Assembly (NCBI GenBank): GCA_963712835.1
Contig: CAVQJJ010000011.1
Coordinates: 62,001-126,000, forward strand
Direction: 5' to 3'
From: DATARH01 sp963712835
GTDB taxonomy: Bacteria; Pseudomonadota; Alphaproteobacteria; ATCC43930; CGMCC-115725
Length of the DNA: 64,000 nt
Shown here: piece after piece, positions 42,599 to 51,975 of the stretch
Layout of the letters: the number at the start of each line of letters is the position of its first letter
Position numbering within the stretch: position 1 is the first letter of the stretch
The notes under the pieces: model-generated
Databases searched by the model: none
Seen by the model: only the letters and a program-made list of their open reading frames with translations
Told to the model about the DNA's origin: nothing
Program-made: the position numbers and the translations under genes

Positions 42599-43810
42599 AT
42601 GCTTGATCCCGAGGTCAGGGAAATCCTCGCCGCGCTCCCGCCTTACGCCGGCAACGAGGCGGCGGCGCCGATGCTGCCACGGCACTGCTACACCTCGCCG
42701 GCCTTCTTCGAGTTCGAGCGCGACGCGGTCTTCGCCGGCAACTGGGTTTGCGTCGGCCGCGTCGACCAGCTTCCCCAGCCGGGCGCGCGAATGTCCGCCT
42801 CGGTCGCCGGCGAGCCCGTGATCCTGACGCGTAGCGATAGCGGCGACATCCGGGCGCTGAGCGCGGTGTGCCAGCACCGCGGCCACGTGATTGCCTGCGA
42901 CCCCGAGGCGCCCGAAGGTCTGCTGCGTTGTCCGTTGCACTACTGGACCTATGATCTGACCGGCAGGCTCGTCGGGGCGCCGCGCATGGGTGATCAACTC
43001 GCCAGGCTGCGCGACACGGTCCGGCTCCCGTCGGTGCCGGTCGAGTTGTGGCACGGCTTCATCTTCGTCAACCTCGACGGCGCCGCACCGCCGCTGGGGC
43101 CCGGCCTCGCCAAGGTCGAGCCGTGCTGGGAGGGCTATCCAGAGGCCGAGATGGCAACCGTGCCGCCGGTCGTCGCGACAACGCCGGTGCGGTGGAACTG
43201 GAAGGTCCAGCTCGAAAACTTCACCGATGCGTACCACCCCGAATTCGTCCATCGCGGCACGCATGATTTCGCGCCGAGCATCCATCCCGATGGCGGGGTC
43301 GCGTTCAGCGAGATGAAAGACGGCGACAACGCGATCCTGCGCAGCGTGCCGATGCTGAAACCCGACGGCGGCATGATGCGCGACGGCTGGGGCGCCGAGG
43401 CGATGTTTCCGGCGATCGAGGCGCTGTCGCCGCGGCGCCGCAGCCGGCTCAGCTTTGTGATGATCCCGCCGAACCTGCAGTTGATGTTCGCACCGGGCGC
43501 GATTGCTTACACGCTGCTCGTGCCGACAGCAGTGGATGCAACTTATGCATCGAGCGACCGGGTCACCGGTGGCGGCTGGATACTGCCGCGCAGCACGATC
43601 GAGCTGCCCGATTTCGCCGAACGCGCCGCGGCGGTGCGCGAGGGGGCGAGCAAGATCTGGGCGCAGGACGTGCCGGTCAACAACGCGATGCAGGCGGGCA
43701 AGCGCTCACGCTTTATGCCGCCCGGCTGCTACGGCCCACTCGAAACGACGCTGGTGCAGTTCAACGCCTGGCTGCTGCGGGCTTATCATCGCGCCAAGCC
43801 GGCGGGGTGA
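42599..43810 (+). CDS. Rieske-type aromatic ring-hydroxylating oxygenase, alpha subunit
   Basis: 403 residues. The Rieske [2Fe-2S] motif is intact: Cys91, His93 (CQHRGH) and Cys111, His114 (CPLHYW). The mononuclear iron site is NFTDAYHPEFVH with Asp210, His213 and His218. Such proteins hydroxylate, demethylate or open rings using electrons from a reductase, not encoded nearby. Transcribed with RidA and a small membrane protein, and divergent from a small-molecule importer, it is the best candidate for the first oxidative step in the region. Confidence 0.92.
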   Translation: MLDPEVREILAALPPYAGNEAAAPMLPRHCYTSPAFFEFERDAVFAGNWVCVGRVDQLPQPGARMSASVAGEPVILTRSDSGDIRALSAVCQHRGHVIACDPEAPEGLLRCPLHYWTYDLTGRLVGAPRMGDQLARLRDTVRLPSVPVELWHGFIFVNLDGAAPPLGPGLAKVEPCWEGYPEAEMATVPPVVATTPVRWNWKVQLENFTDAYHPEFVHRGTHDFAPSIHPDGGVAFSEMKDGDNAILRSVPMLKPDGGMMRDGWGAEAMFPAIEALSPRRRSRLSFVMIPPNLQLMFAPGAIAYTLLVPTAVDATYASSDRVTGGGWILPRSTIELPDFAERAAAVREGASKIWAQDVPVNNAMQAGKRSRFMPPGCYGPLETTLVQFNAWLLRAYHRAKPAG

Positions 43811-43997
43811 TCCCGCGACAGGAGGGGAGGCAAGCCATGGCGACACCGCCGCCGGCCACGACAAGGTCTGGTTCGCGCGTCGGATCGACATCGCCCGCCG
43901 CTGGATCGCGACTTGTCCCTTCGCCGTCCAATGACCGGTTTTTGTGCAAGGGCACAGGCTTTGCAAAGGGAACGCCAGGTTCTCCTGTAAGGCGGGG

Positions 43998-44270
43998 ATG
44001 CGAATGGGTCACGAAGGCTACGAACCGCTGAGCTTGGCTGATCACGTTCTGATCATGCGCATCAACCTGTCATGCGCGGCGTTTGGTGTGCTGGTGTTCG
44101 CGCTGTTGGCCGATTGGATCGGATGGCAGGGGCGGATGCTGGCCCTGGTGATCAGCGCGCTGCTGGTGCTGCTGGCGCGCCAGATCGAGGCGATCCTGCA
44201 TCGCTTCGACGCGGGCACACAGAAACCCGAAGAGAAGGTCACGATCGACTACTACATGATCCCGTTCTAG
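43998..44270 (+). CDS. small membrane protein
   Basis: 90 residues, two hydrophobic helices (LSCAAFGVLVFALLADWIG and MLALVISALLVLLARQI) and a charged tail ending VTIDYYMIPF. Start ATG with AAGG upstream; ATG at 44004 is an alternative. It lies 187 nt after the Rieske gene and converges on the SDR gene. No family was recognised. Confidence 0.55.
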   Translation: MRMGHEGYEPLSLADHVLIMRINLSCAAFGVLVFALLADWIGWQGRMLALVISALLVLLARQIEAILHRFDAGTQKPEEKVTIDYYMIPF

Positions 44271-44280
44271 GCGCGGGACA

Positions 44281-45069
44281 TCAAATCACCCAGCCGCCGT
44301 CGACCGCCAGATCCTGCCCGGTAATCTGGCGGGACCGGTCGCTAACGAGGAAGACGACGGCATTGGCCACGTCGGCCCCTGTTGAGATGCGCCGCAACGC
44401 GTAATCCTCGGCGTGCCGCCGCCGCGCCTCCTCGATGCTGATGCCGAGTCGCTTGGCATTTTCGTGGCACACGCGATCGAACCGGGGCCCTTCGACCATG
44501 CCGGGGCACACCGTATTGACGTTGATGTTGTAGGGCCCGACTTCGAGCGCGGTGCTCTTGGTGATGCCGCGCAGCCCCCATTTGCTCGCGCTATAGGCCA
44601 TCCGCAGCGCCCGCCCGCGTAGCCCGAACGTGCCGCCGACATTGACGATCTTGCCGTAGCGCTGGGCCATCATCGCCGGCAGGACCGCCTGCATCGTCAG
44701 AAAGCAGCCCTTCATGTTCAATTCGACGATCTGGTCGAATTCCGCCGGCGTCGTTTTCCATGACGGGGTCTCGATCGGGCCGCTGCCGCCGGCGACGTTG
44801 ACGAGGATCTCGATCCGCCCGCGCCCGAATTCCCGCGCCTCCTCCGCCATCGCCTCGACCTCGGCCGGGTTTGTCACGTCGCAGCGGACGATCAATGCCC
44901 GGCGCCCGAGTGCGGCGATGTCCGAGGCGACCGGCTCGATCGCCTCGGTATCGCGGCCGGCGAGTACAAGATCGGCGCCTTCGCGCGCCAGCGCCATCGA
45001 CACGGCGGCACCCATTCCCTTGGCCGGTCCGGTGATGATCGCGATCCGGTCGACAAGCTCGCCGCTCAC
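44281..45069 (-). CDS. short-chain dehydrogenase/reductase
   Basis: 262 residues: TGPAKGMGAA at the N-terminus (a variant of TGxxxGxG), NVAGG near 92, the catalytic Ser replaced by Gly in IVNVGGTFG, YSASK Tyr/Lys near 160, and a long substrate loop (CPGMVEGPRFD). The GTG start overlaps the stop of the amidohydrolase gene (GTGA), so the two are coupled. The missing Ser of the catalytic triad is unusual. Confidence 0.85.
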   Translation of the reverse strand: MSGELVDRIAIITGPAKGMGAAVSMALAREGADLVLAGRDTEAIEPVASDIAALGRRALIVRCDVTNPAEVEAMAEEAREFGRGRIEILVNVAGGSGPIETPSWKTTPAEFDQIVELNMKGCFLTMQAVLPAMMAQRYGKIVNVGGTFGLRGRALRMAYSASKWGLRGITKSTALEVGPYNINVNTVCPGMVEGPRFDRVCHENAKRLGISIEEARRRHAEDYALRRISTGADVANAVVFLVSDRSRQITGQDLAVDGGWVI

Positions 45070-46478
45070 CGCGCCCTCGCCGTGATCGCGGCCATCGTCT
45101 TGTCCGCGTTGCGCGGGTGCGCGGGCGGCATCGCCTGACGGACGGGCTTGCCCCACCCTGCCTCGCCGACCAGCTCGCCGTCGCGAACGACGACGCGACC
45201 GCGGACGATCGTGTGCCGCGGCCGCCCGGTGACGAGCCGTCCGTGCCATGGCGAGATCTTGCTGCGCGAATGCAATGCGGCCTGGTCAATCATCTCCTCG
45301 CGGTTCATGTCGACGATGACGATATCGGCGTCGGAGCCAACCTGGAGTGCGCCCTTGCGCGGATATAGGCCCCAGGCCTTTGCAGGGTTGACCGCACTCC
45401 ACCTCACATAGTCCCCAATCGACATGCGGCCGCGATTGACCTCTGTCAGCATGATCGGCATCTGGGTTTCGACCCCAGGAAAGCCGCAATCACAGCTCCA
45501 GATATTGCCGCGCATCTTCTCTTCCGGGGCATGCGGCGCGTGATCGGTCGCGATCATGTCGATCGTCCCGTCGATCAGCGCCTGCCACAGCGCCTCGCCA
45601 TGTCCCGCCGCCCGAATTGGCGGGTTGACGCGCAAGATGCCGCCCAGTCGCTCAACATCCGCGGTGTCGAAGAAGAGATATTGCGGGCAGGTCTCGACTG
45701 TCACGTCGACGCCGCGCGCCTTGGCCGCGCGTACGAGATGGAGCGCGTCCTTTGAGCTATGGTGTGCGATGTGCAGTCGCGCCCCGGTCCATTCCGCAAA
45801 GGCAATGGCCCGCCCGATCGCCTCAACCTCACAGATCTCCGGCCGGGCCGCCAGATGCGCATGCGGATCGCTGCGGCCGACCGCCTCCATTCGCGCCTGG
45901 CGCCGTGCCATGATCGAAGGGTTCTCGGCGTGGACGACGCAGCGCAGCCCGTGTGTGGCGAGGATTTCGAACCCTTCGAGCATCGCTCCGTCGCTCGGTG
46001 CCGGCAGATTGCCGAACGTGTTGCCCATAAAGCATTTGAAGCCCGCAACGCCGGCGGCGATCAGTCCTTCGAGCCCATCGATATTGTGCTCGTCGAGGAG
46101 ACCATAGATGCCGTAATCGACATGCGCCTGCCGCGCCGCCGCTTCCTGCTTGAGCCGCAGCGCCTTTATCGTCCCGGTCGGCGGGTTGGTGTTGGGCATC
46201 TCGAAGACGGTGGTGACGCCGCCGGCCGCCGCGGCCGCCGTCCCTGTGCCCCAATCTTCTTTGTGCGTGTACCCGGGTTCGCGGAAATGGACGTGACTGT
46301 CGATCGCACCAGGAAGGACGTAGCGGCCGCCAGCGACGATCACCTCACGGGCGTCCTGCCCACCGAGATCGCGGCCGATCGCGACGATCCTGCCGCCGTC
46401 GACGGCGATGTCGGCCTCGGTCAAGCTGTCGGCCGAGACCAGCCTGCCTTCGGTGACCAGCAAATCGAAGGATTTCAT
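45066..46478 (-). CDS. allantoinase/hydantoinase-type cyclic amidohydrolase
   Basis: 470 residues of the dihydroorotase/hydantoinase superfamily. Metal site: His62 and His64 (DSHVHFREPG), carboxylated Lys148 (GFKCFMGN), His183 (VVHAENP), His239 (IAHHSSKD), Asp312 (ATDHAPH). REPGYTHKEDW and the AllB-like spacing favour allantoinase or a related hydantoinase, which open five- or six-membered cyclic ureides. It is coupled to the SDR downstream and lies 2 kb from amidase genes for ureide breakdown. Confidence 0.88.
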   Translation of the reverse strand: MKSFDLLVTEGRLVSADSLTEADIAVDGGRIVAIGRDLGGQDAREVIVAGGRYVLPGAIDSHVHFREPGYTHKEDWGTGTAAAAAGGVTTVFEMPNTNPPTGTIKALRLKQEAAARQAHVDYGIYGLLDEHNIDGLEGLIAAGVAGFKCFMGNTFGNLPAPSDGAMLEGFEILATHGLRCVVHAENPSIMARRQARMEAVGRSDPHAHLAARPEICEVEAIGRAIAFAEWTGARLHIAHHSSKDALHLVRAAKARGVDVTVETCPQYLFFDTADVERLGGILRVNPPIRAAGHGEALWQALIDGTIDMIATDHAPHAPEEKMRGNIWSCDCGFPGVETQMPIMLTEVNRGRMSIGDYVRWSAVNPAKAWGLYPRKGALQVGSDADIVIVDMNREEMIDQAALHSRSKISPWHGRLVTGRPRHTIVRGRVVVRDGELVGEAGWGKPVRQAMPPAHPRNADKTMAAITARAR

Positions 46479-46787
46479 GCCTTACCCATCGGGCTATAGG
46501 TTGCAAGAGGTGGACCGCTCCGCGGAAGGCCTATGCCAAATGCGTTCCATTTCGCCTGGTTCTCGCATGAATCGAACGCACAAGGCGAGGAATGTGCCGG
46601 GCATGTATCGGGAACGCGGCGACGGTTGTCTGTCGTCTCTACCCGATGCCAGTCGCCAGCACCTTTTGCCGAGATCGAATGGGGTCATGGGCGATCCCGG
46701 ATCGCCGTCTCGTGCGCAAGGCTTCGGCAATCGGGAAGTTTCGCGCCAATGTGCTAGAGTCTTAGCCGTCTGGAGAAGCCGCCCGCC
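46479..46787. promoter_or_regulatory. divergent region between amidohydrolase and hydrolase genes
   Basis: 309 nt between divergent genes, without a supported reading frame. It must contain both promoters. No operator or structured RNA was recognised. Confidence 0.35.
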
Positions 46788-47612
46788 ATGCTCTACCGTG
46801 GAATGGACCGCGCGCAACTCGACGTCGCCTACAATAACGGCGCGGCCGTGCGCGAGCGCGACGCGATCGTCGCCGACTGGGCCACGCGTAGCGCCCGTTT
46901 ACGCGCCGCGCGACCGCAGCATCTCGATCTCAAATACGGCGATGCACCGCGCGAGCGGCTCGACCTGTTTCTCGCCACCCAACCGAATGCGCCGACCCTC
47001 CTCTTTATCCATGGCGGGTATTGGCAGATGAACGCCAAGGAGCTCTTCGCTTTTTTGGCGGAGGGTCCGCTCGCGCTCGGCATCAATGTCGCGCTCGCCG
47101 GCTACACGCTGGCACCGGAGGCGCGGCTCGACCGTATCGTCGCCGAGATTCGCCACGCCGTGCTATGGCTGGCGGAGCATCTGGGCGATTTCGGCGCCGA
47201 CGGCGCACGGCTCTGCGTGTCCGGGTGGTCTGCCGGCGGGCATCTCACGGCGATGTCGATGCCGCTGCCCGCCGTGCGCGGCGGGCTCGCCATCAGCGGC
47301 CTCTATGACCTCGAACCGATCCGCCTCAGCTATCTCAACGAAAAGCTTGGGCTTGATGGGGCCGAGGCCGCGCGCAACTCGCCTCTCTTTCATTTGCCGC
47401 CAATGGCCGGCGACCTAGTCGTCGCCTATGGGACCAGCGAGTTGCCCGAATTGCAGCGGCAGTCGGTCGAATACGCGCGGGCTTGGCTCGACCAGGGGCT
47501 GCCTGGGCGCCTTGCGCCGATCGATGGCGCCAACCATTTCACCATTTTAGAGACCCTCGCCCGGCCCGACGGCGAGCTCGCCCAGGCCCTTGTCAGGCTG
47601 ACTACGGGCTAA
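46788..47612 (+). CDS. alpha/beta hydrolase (arylformamidase/esterase-like)
   Basis: 274 residues. The oxyanion-hole motif HGGYW is at about residue 75, the nucleophile elbow GWSAGG near 145, and the acid/His region includes DGANHFTILE near 245. HGGYW with this spacing is typical of the BD-FAE/kynurenine formamidase-like group, which hydrolyses N-formyl or ester bonds. No signal peptide. A role on the same catabolic pathway is plausible but unproven. Confidence 0.85.
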   Translation: MLYRGMDRAQLDVAYNNGAAVRERDAIVADWATRSARLRAARPQHLDLKYGDAPRERLDLFLATQPNAPTLLFIHGGYWQMNAKELFAFLAEGPLALGINVALAGYTLAPEARLDRIVAEIRHAVLWLAEHLGDFGADGARLCVSGWSAGGHLTAMSMPLPAVRGGLAISGLYDLEPIRLSYLNEKLGLDGAEAARNSPLFHLPPMAGDLVVAYGTSELPELQRQSVEYARAWLDQGLPGRLAPIDGANHFTILETLARPDGELAQALVRLTTG

Positions 47613-47771
47613 CTCGCGTTGCCGCCTTTCGGGCGTTCGAGCCCTAGCTGCTCGATGTCCAAAATTCCGGCGAACTTGGCAATTAATTGACCGACGTCTC
47701 CAGCGCCCGGGCGCTAGAAGCGACGCCGGCGTATGGCTTGCATGCGCCGAACGGTGCGCGCGGAGCGATCA

Positions 47772-48506
47772 ATGGCGACAAAAAGACCGAATATCGTATT
47801 TTTTCATATCGACAATCTCGGCATGGGCGAACTCGGCTGCTATGGCGGCGGCATCCTGCGGGGCGCCGACAGCAGGCGGGCCGACAAGTTCGCCAGCGAG
47901 GGCATCAAGCTGACGCACTACGTGGTCGAGCCGCAATGCACGCCGACCCGCTCCGCCCTCATGACCGGACGATATCCCATCCGTTCCGGCAACCACACGA
48001 TAGCGCTCGGCGGCAATGCAGGCGGAATCGTGCACTGGGAGCGCACGATCGCCGAAATCCTCTCCGAGGCCGGATACGTCTCGTCATGCCTCGGCAAGTG
48101 GCATATCGGCGCGGAAGACGGACGCTGGCCGACCGATCACGGCTTCGACGAATGGTACGGCCCATTGCGCACCTACGACGAATGCATGTGGCTGGAAGAC
48201 CCGCATTACGTGCCGGAGCGCGACGGCTATTCATACATGCACGAAGGCCGCAAGGGCAAAGGCGTGGAGCCGATCCTGTCGCAGCAGCTGTCGCTGGAGA
48301 TGAAGAAGAAGTGCGACCTCGAATATCAGAAGCGCGCGCTCGATTTCATGGACCGCGCCGTCGCCGCCCGACAAGCCGTTCTTCCTTTATTTCAACCACT
48401 CGCTGATGCATGCAATAATTTAACCGCAGACGCGAGCGAGATATCGAGTCTGATCGGAATCCCTGATGCGCCATTGCGATCCTCCTTGATTCCATGGCTC
48501 ATGTAG
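47772..48506 (+). pseudogene. arylsulfatase, truncated and frameshifted
   Basis: The first 195 residues are a type I sulfatase: NIVFFHIDNLGMGELGCYGG, the formylglycine motif CTPTRSALMTG (Cys56) and LGKWHIGAED. At about 48360 the frame shifts: the other frame reads KPFFLYFNHSLMH, the expected continuation. Homology ends at about 48412. Intact sulfatases are about 450-550 residues. GGAG precedes the chosen ATG. The 3' end overlaps the atzF stop region. Confidence 0.82.
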
Positions 48507-50307
48507 AATCCGCCACCGCGGCGCGCCAGCCGCCGAAACGAGTGATGTCGCGCGCCGTTTCGACGGCATAGGCCTCACAGAGAAAACCTTTCACGACACC
48601 GCCGTCTTCGAGCACCACCGAGCCCAGCCCCAGAGGTGGCATGATCGCCGCCAGGAGCGCGCCGATCGCGGCGGTCGGCACGTCCCACACCTCTCCCTCG
48701 ATCGCCGCGCCGCCGCTCGCGCGGCGCACCAGTCCCGGCCGCTTGCCATCAGCGAGCGCGTATAGTCCATATTCCGGCGCGGTACGAACCGCGCCCCGCA
48801 ACCGCGCGCCCAGCGCGACAAGCTCTTGGTTCAGCGGCTGGCCGGACAAATGGGCCCCGACCACGAGAATAGGCAAGGACGGATGGGCGCCTGGAACCGT
48901 CCGAGCCGCCGAACTCTGGCGCACCTGTCCGGTGGCGCCGAGAGGCAAACCAGAAGCCGCGTGCATGGCGGCGCCGATAGCTGCGATTAGCGGGTCATGG
49001 AAGGCGGGCGCGAACAGGGTCACACCGCTGGGCAGCCCGTCGCTGCGGAACCCGGCCGGGACGGCGAGCGCCGCTAGGTCGAGCAGGTTACAGAAATTCG
49101 CATAGCGGCCGAGGTTTTCGTTGAGCGCGACGGGGTTCGCTTCGACCTCCGCAATCGGGTAAATCGTGCCGGTGGTCGGCAGCACAAGCAGGTCGATCTG
49201 CCGCCAGACCTTTTGCGTCTCCTGGCGCAGTTCCGCGAGCCGGTCGATACCAGCATAAACATCTGCGCCGGCAATCGTGCCGCCGGCTCGGACGATCCCG
49301 CGCACCGTGGGGTGCAGCACGTCCCAGCGGTCGCCGATCACGGCGGCGATCGCGCCAAAGCGCTCAGCCAGCCAGGGACCTCGATAGACGAGCTTTGCCG
49401 TTTCGAGGAACGGCGCGTAATCGATCATCACTGCCTGGCCGCCGAGGGCCGCCAGCCGATCGATCGCGGCAGCGTAGATTGCCGGTCCGTCGGTATTCCC
49501 GAAAAATTCGAGATCGCCTGGCGCGACCACTCCGAAAGCGAAGCGCTCCGGCCGCCGCGCCATCGCGCGAAACCCGGGCGGCGCCGGCCGCGATCTGCCG
49601 TCGGCAGCGTCCAACCCGTGCGCCACATCGAGCACGGAAGCGGCATCCGCAACGGTCAGCGCGAAGATCGAGACGCAGTCGAGCGAACGGCAGGCAGGCA
49701 CGACGCCGCTTGCGGAAATGAGGCCACGCGTCGGCTTCAAGCCGACGACGTTGTTGAACGATGCCGGCACCCGTCCGGAGCCGGCCGTGTCCGTGCCGAG
49801 CGCGAAGGCGACCAGCCCGGTCGACACGGCGACGGCCGAACCCGAACTTGATCCGCCCGGTATATAGGCCGCATCGAACGGGTTGCGCGGAATCCCGTAG
49901 GGCGAACGCACGCCGACAAGCCCGGTCGCGAACTGGTCGAGATTGGTCTTGCCGATGCAGATCGCGCCGGCCTGCCGCAGGCGCTCGACCACCGGTGCGG
50001 AGCGCGCCGGCTGATGCGAAATTCCGGGGCACGCGCAGGTCGTGGGCAAACCGGCTACATCAATATTGTCCTTCACCGCAAAGGGCAGCCCGTAAAGCGC
50101 CATCGCGGCCACCCCTTCGGCCGCGGCGCGGCGCTCGACAGCCTCGGCCTCGGCGCGCAGCGCGTCATCGGGAACGCGCGAGATCCAGACGCCATCGTCG
50201 CCGCTCGTGCGGATGCGGTCGATTACCTGTTCTACCAGCGAGGTCGGGGACAGGTCGCCCGCGCGGTAGGCATCGCGCAACTTGGCGAAATCGAGGCTCT
50301 GCGGCAT
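48499..50307 (-). CDS. atzF: allophanate hydrolase
   Basis: 602 residues, full length for AtzF. The amidase-signature domain (about 1-440) has Lys79 (PFAVKDN), the GGSSSGSA serines near 152-157 and nucleophile Ser177 (GTDTAGSGRVPA). The C-terminal AtzF_C domain (about 480-602) ends with a Gly/Val-rich dodecameric-fold segment (GSVVLEDGGVVKGFLCEAYA). It converts allophanate to CO2 and ammonia through N-carboxycarbamate. It is the last gene of the biuH/permease/atzG/atzE/atzF operon, starting 72 nt after atzE. Confidence 0.93.
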   Translation of the reverse strand: MPQSLDFAKLRDAYRAGDLSPTSLVEQVIDRIRTSGDDGVWISRVPDDALRAEAEAVERRAAAEGVAAMALYGLPFAVKDNIDVAGLPTTCACPGISHQPARSAPVVERLRQAGAICIGKTNLDQFATGLVGVRSPYGIPRNPFDAAYIPGGSSSGSAVAVSTGLVAFALGTDTAGSGRVPASFNNVVGLKPTRGLISASGVVPACRSLDCVSIFALTVADAASVLDVAHGLDAADGRSRPAPPGFRAMARRPERFAFGVVAPGDLEFFGNTDGPAIYAAAIDRLAALGGQAVMIDYAPFLETAKLVYRGPWLAERFGAIAAVIGDRWDVLHPTVRGIVRAGGTIAGADVYAGIDRLAELRQETQKVWRQIDLLVLPTTGTIYPIAEVEANPVALNENLGRYANFCNLLDLAALAVPAGFRSDGLPSGVTLFAPAFHDPLIAAIGAAMHAASGLPLGATGQVRQSSAARTVPGAHPSLPILVVGAHLSGQPLNQELVALGARLRGAVRTAPEYGLYALADGKRPGLVRRASGGAAIEGEVWDVPTAAIGALLAAIMPPLGLGSVVLEDGGVVKGFLCEAYAVETARDITRFGGWRAAVADST

Positions 50308-50379
50308 GAGGGGTGTTGTCGGTCGTTAGAACTCGGCAGCATCCTCACCGCGATTGCCGGACGGAAGCAACCCGCTCGG

Positions 50380-51780
50380 TCATTCACCCGGCTCCGGCGG
50401 CGACGGCGCTTGCGCGACGCCGGCCGTTTCGAGGTGATGGGCGATCCGCAGCGCGATGTCCTCGCGCCAGGGCGCGGCGATGATCTGGACGCCGATGGGC
50501 AATTTGCCCGCTGCAGCCGGCAGCGGCACCGCGACCACGGGCAGGCCGATAAACGAGATCGGCTGGGTGTAGATGCCGATATTCGGCCGCAGCGGCACCT
50601 CTTTGCCATCGAGGATGAAACTCCTTTGCCCAATCGGTGGCGCGACAAACGGCGTCGCCAGCGCGAGAATCGCGTCGACCTTGTCGAACAACCGCAGCAC
50701 CGCCTCACGGTACCAGCGGCGGAATTTCTGCGCCTGCGCGACGGCGGCGCCGGGAATCAGCGCCCCAGCGATCAACCGGTCGCGCACGTCGGGATCGAAA
50801 TCGCCCGGCCGCTCGCGTAGCCGGTCAAGGTGAAGCGCCGCGCCCTCGGACGCAGTGATGATATAGGCGGCCGAGCGCGCCCGCGCCGCCTCGGGAACCT
50901 CCACCTCGCGCTCCGCGCCAAGCGCCGCGGCGACCCGGTCCACCGCCGACAAGGCCTCGGGTGCCGCGCCGGCGCGGAAATAGCCGCTGGCGCGGGCAAC
51001 GCGGAGGCCGTCGATCCCCTGGTCGAGTGAGGATCGGGCGGGCTCGGAGGGGCGTGCCACACAAACGGGATCTCGCGGATCGGGGCCTTGCGTCGCATCG
51101 TAGGCCAGCGCCAGATCGCGCGTGCTGCGCGCCAGCGGCCCGAGATGGTCGAGGCTGGACACGAATGGAAAGCTGCCAGCGCGCGACAGCCGTCCATAGG
51201 TGGGCTTCAGCCCGAACACGCCGCAAAACGACGCCGGCACGCGAATCGAACCGTTGGTGTCCGACCCGAGCGCGATCGGCACCAGGCCGCCGCCCACCGC
51301 ACCGCCCGAGCCGCCGGACGAGCCACCAGTCATCCGCGTCGGGTCGTGCGGGTTTCGCGACGGGCCGTCATGATAGTTCTCGCCGGTAAAATCATAGGCG
51401 TATTCGCCCATATTGAGCGCGCCGACCAATATGGCTCCGGCCGCTTCGAGGCGTGTCACAAGCGTTGCGTCCGCCGACGCGGGCGCGTAGTCGCGGTTGA
51501 TGCGCGAGCCGGCGAGCGTCGACAGCCCGACAATATCGATCAGGTTCTTGACCGCGAAGGGCACGCCCGCCAGCGGTCCCGCGGGCTCGCCTCGGTCAAT
51601 TGCCGCGTCGATCGCCGCGGCGCGTGCGCGGGCCCGCTCGGCCGTGACCGCGGAGAAGGCATTGAGCCTTTTGTTGCCTCGCTCAATGCTGCCGAGCGCC
51701 GCGTCGATAACCTCGCACGCGCCGCGCTGCCGTGAGCCGACGGCGGCGGCGATTTCGGCCGCGGTCTCAAACCCGGTCAT
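50380..51780 (-). CDS. atzE: AtzE-like amidase (1-carboxybiuret hydrolase type)
   Basis: 466 residues with the amidase signature: Lys78 (PFAVKNL), GGSSGGSGG at 152-160, and nucleophile Ser178 (SDTNGSIRVPA). AtzE works as a heterotetramer with AtzG and hydrolyses 1-carboxybiuret to 1,3-dicarboxyurea. The ATG overlaps the atzG-like stop (ATGA), and the small partner gene is directly upstream, which supports AtzE rather than a generic amidase. Substrate preference cannot be fixed from sequence. Confidence 0.88.
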   Translation of the reverse strand: MTGFETAAEIAAAVGSRQRGACEVIDAALGSIERGNKRLNAFSAVTAERARARAAAIDAAIDRGEPAGPLAGVPFAVKNLIDIVGLSTLAGSRINRDYAPASADATLVTRLEAAGAILVGALNMGEYAYDFTGENYHDGPSRNPHDPTRMTGGSSGGSGGAVGGGLVPIALGSDTNGSIRVPASFCGVFGLKPTYGRLSRAGSFPFVSSLDHLGPLARSTRDLALAYDATQGPDPRDPVCVARPSEPARSSLDQGIDGLRVARASGYFRAGAAPEALSAVDRVAAALGAEREVEVPEAARARSAAYIITASEGAALHLDRLRERPGDFDPDVRDRLIAGALIPGAAVAQAQKFRRWYREAVLRLFDKVDAILALATPFVAPPIGQRSFILDGKEVPLRPNIGIYTQPISFIGLPVVAVPLPAAAGKLPIGVQIIAAPWREDIALRIAHHLETAGVAQAPSPPEPGE

Positions 51781-51959
51781 GCCGTGAAGACCGGAGCCGG
51801 GTCCGCCTCGTCCGGCAATCCGAACTGGCCAAAATGATGGGCATGGTCGAGGGAGAGCGCGAGGTGCAGCCGGATCGTCTCGCGCCACTCGTCCAGCACG
51901 GGGATGCCCAGCAGGCGGCAGCCCGCTTCAATAAAGGCGTCGATGTCGTCGTCGCTCAT
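51777..51959 (-). CDS. atzG: AtzG-like small subunit (DUF4089)
   Basis: 60 residues: MSDDDIDAFIEAGCRLLGI, then VLDEWRETIRLHLALSLDHA. This is the short helical protein that pairs with AtzE and is related to the GatC-like partner of amidases. It overlaps atzE by 4 nt and follows the permease gene by 16 nt. Its presence is the strongest sign that the amidase is AtzE-type. Confidence 0.85.
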   Translation of the reverse strand: MSDDDIDAFIEAGCRLLGIPVLDEWRETIRLHLALSLDHAHHFGQFGLPDEADPAPVFTA

Positions 51960-51975
51960 AGCGGGTCCGCGCGGG

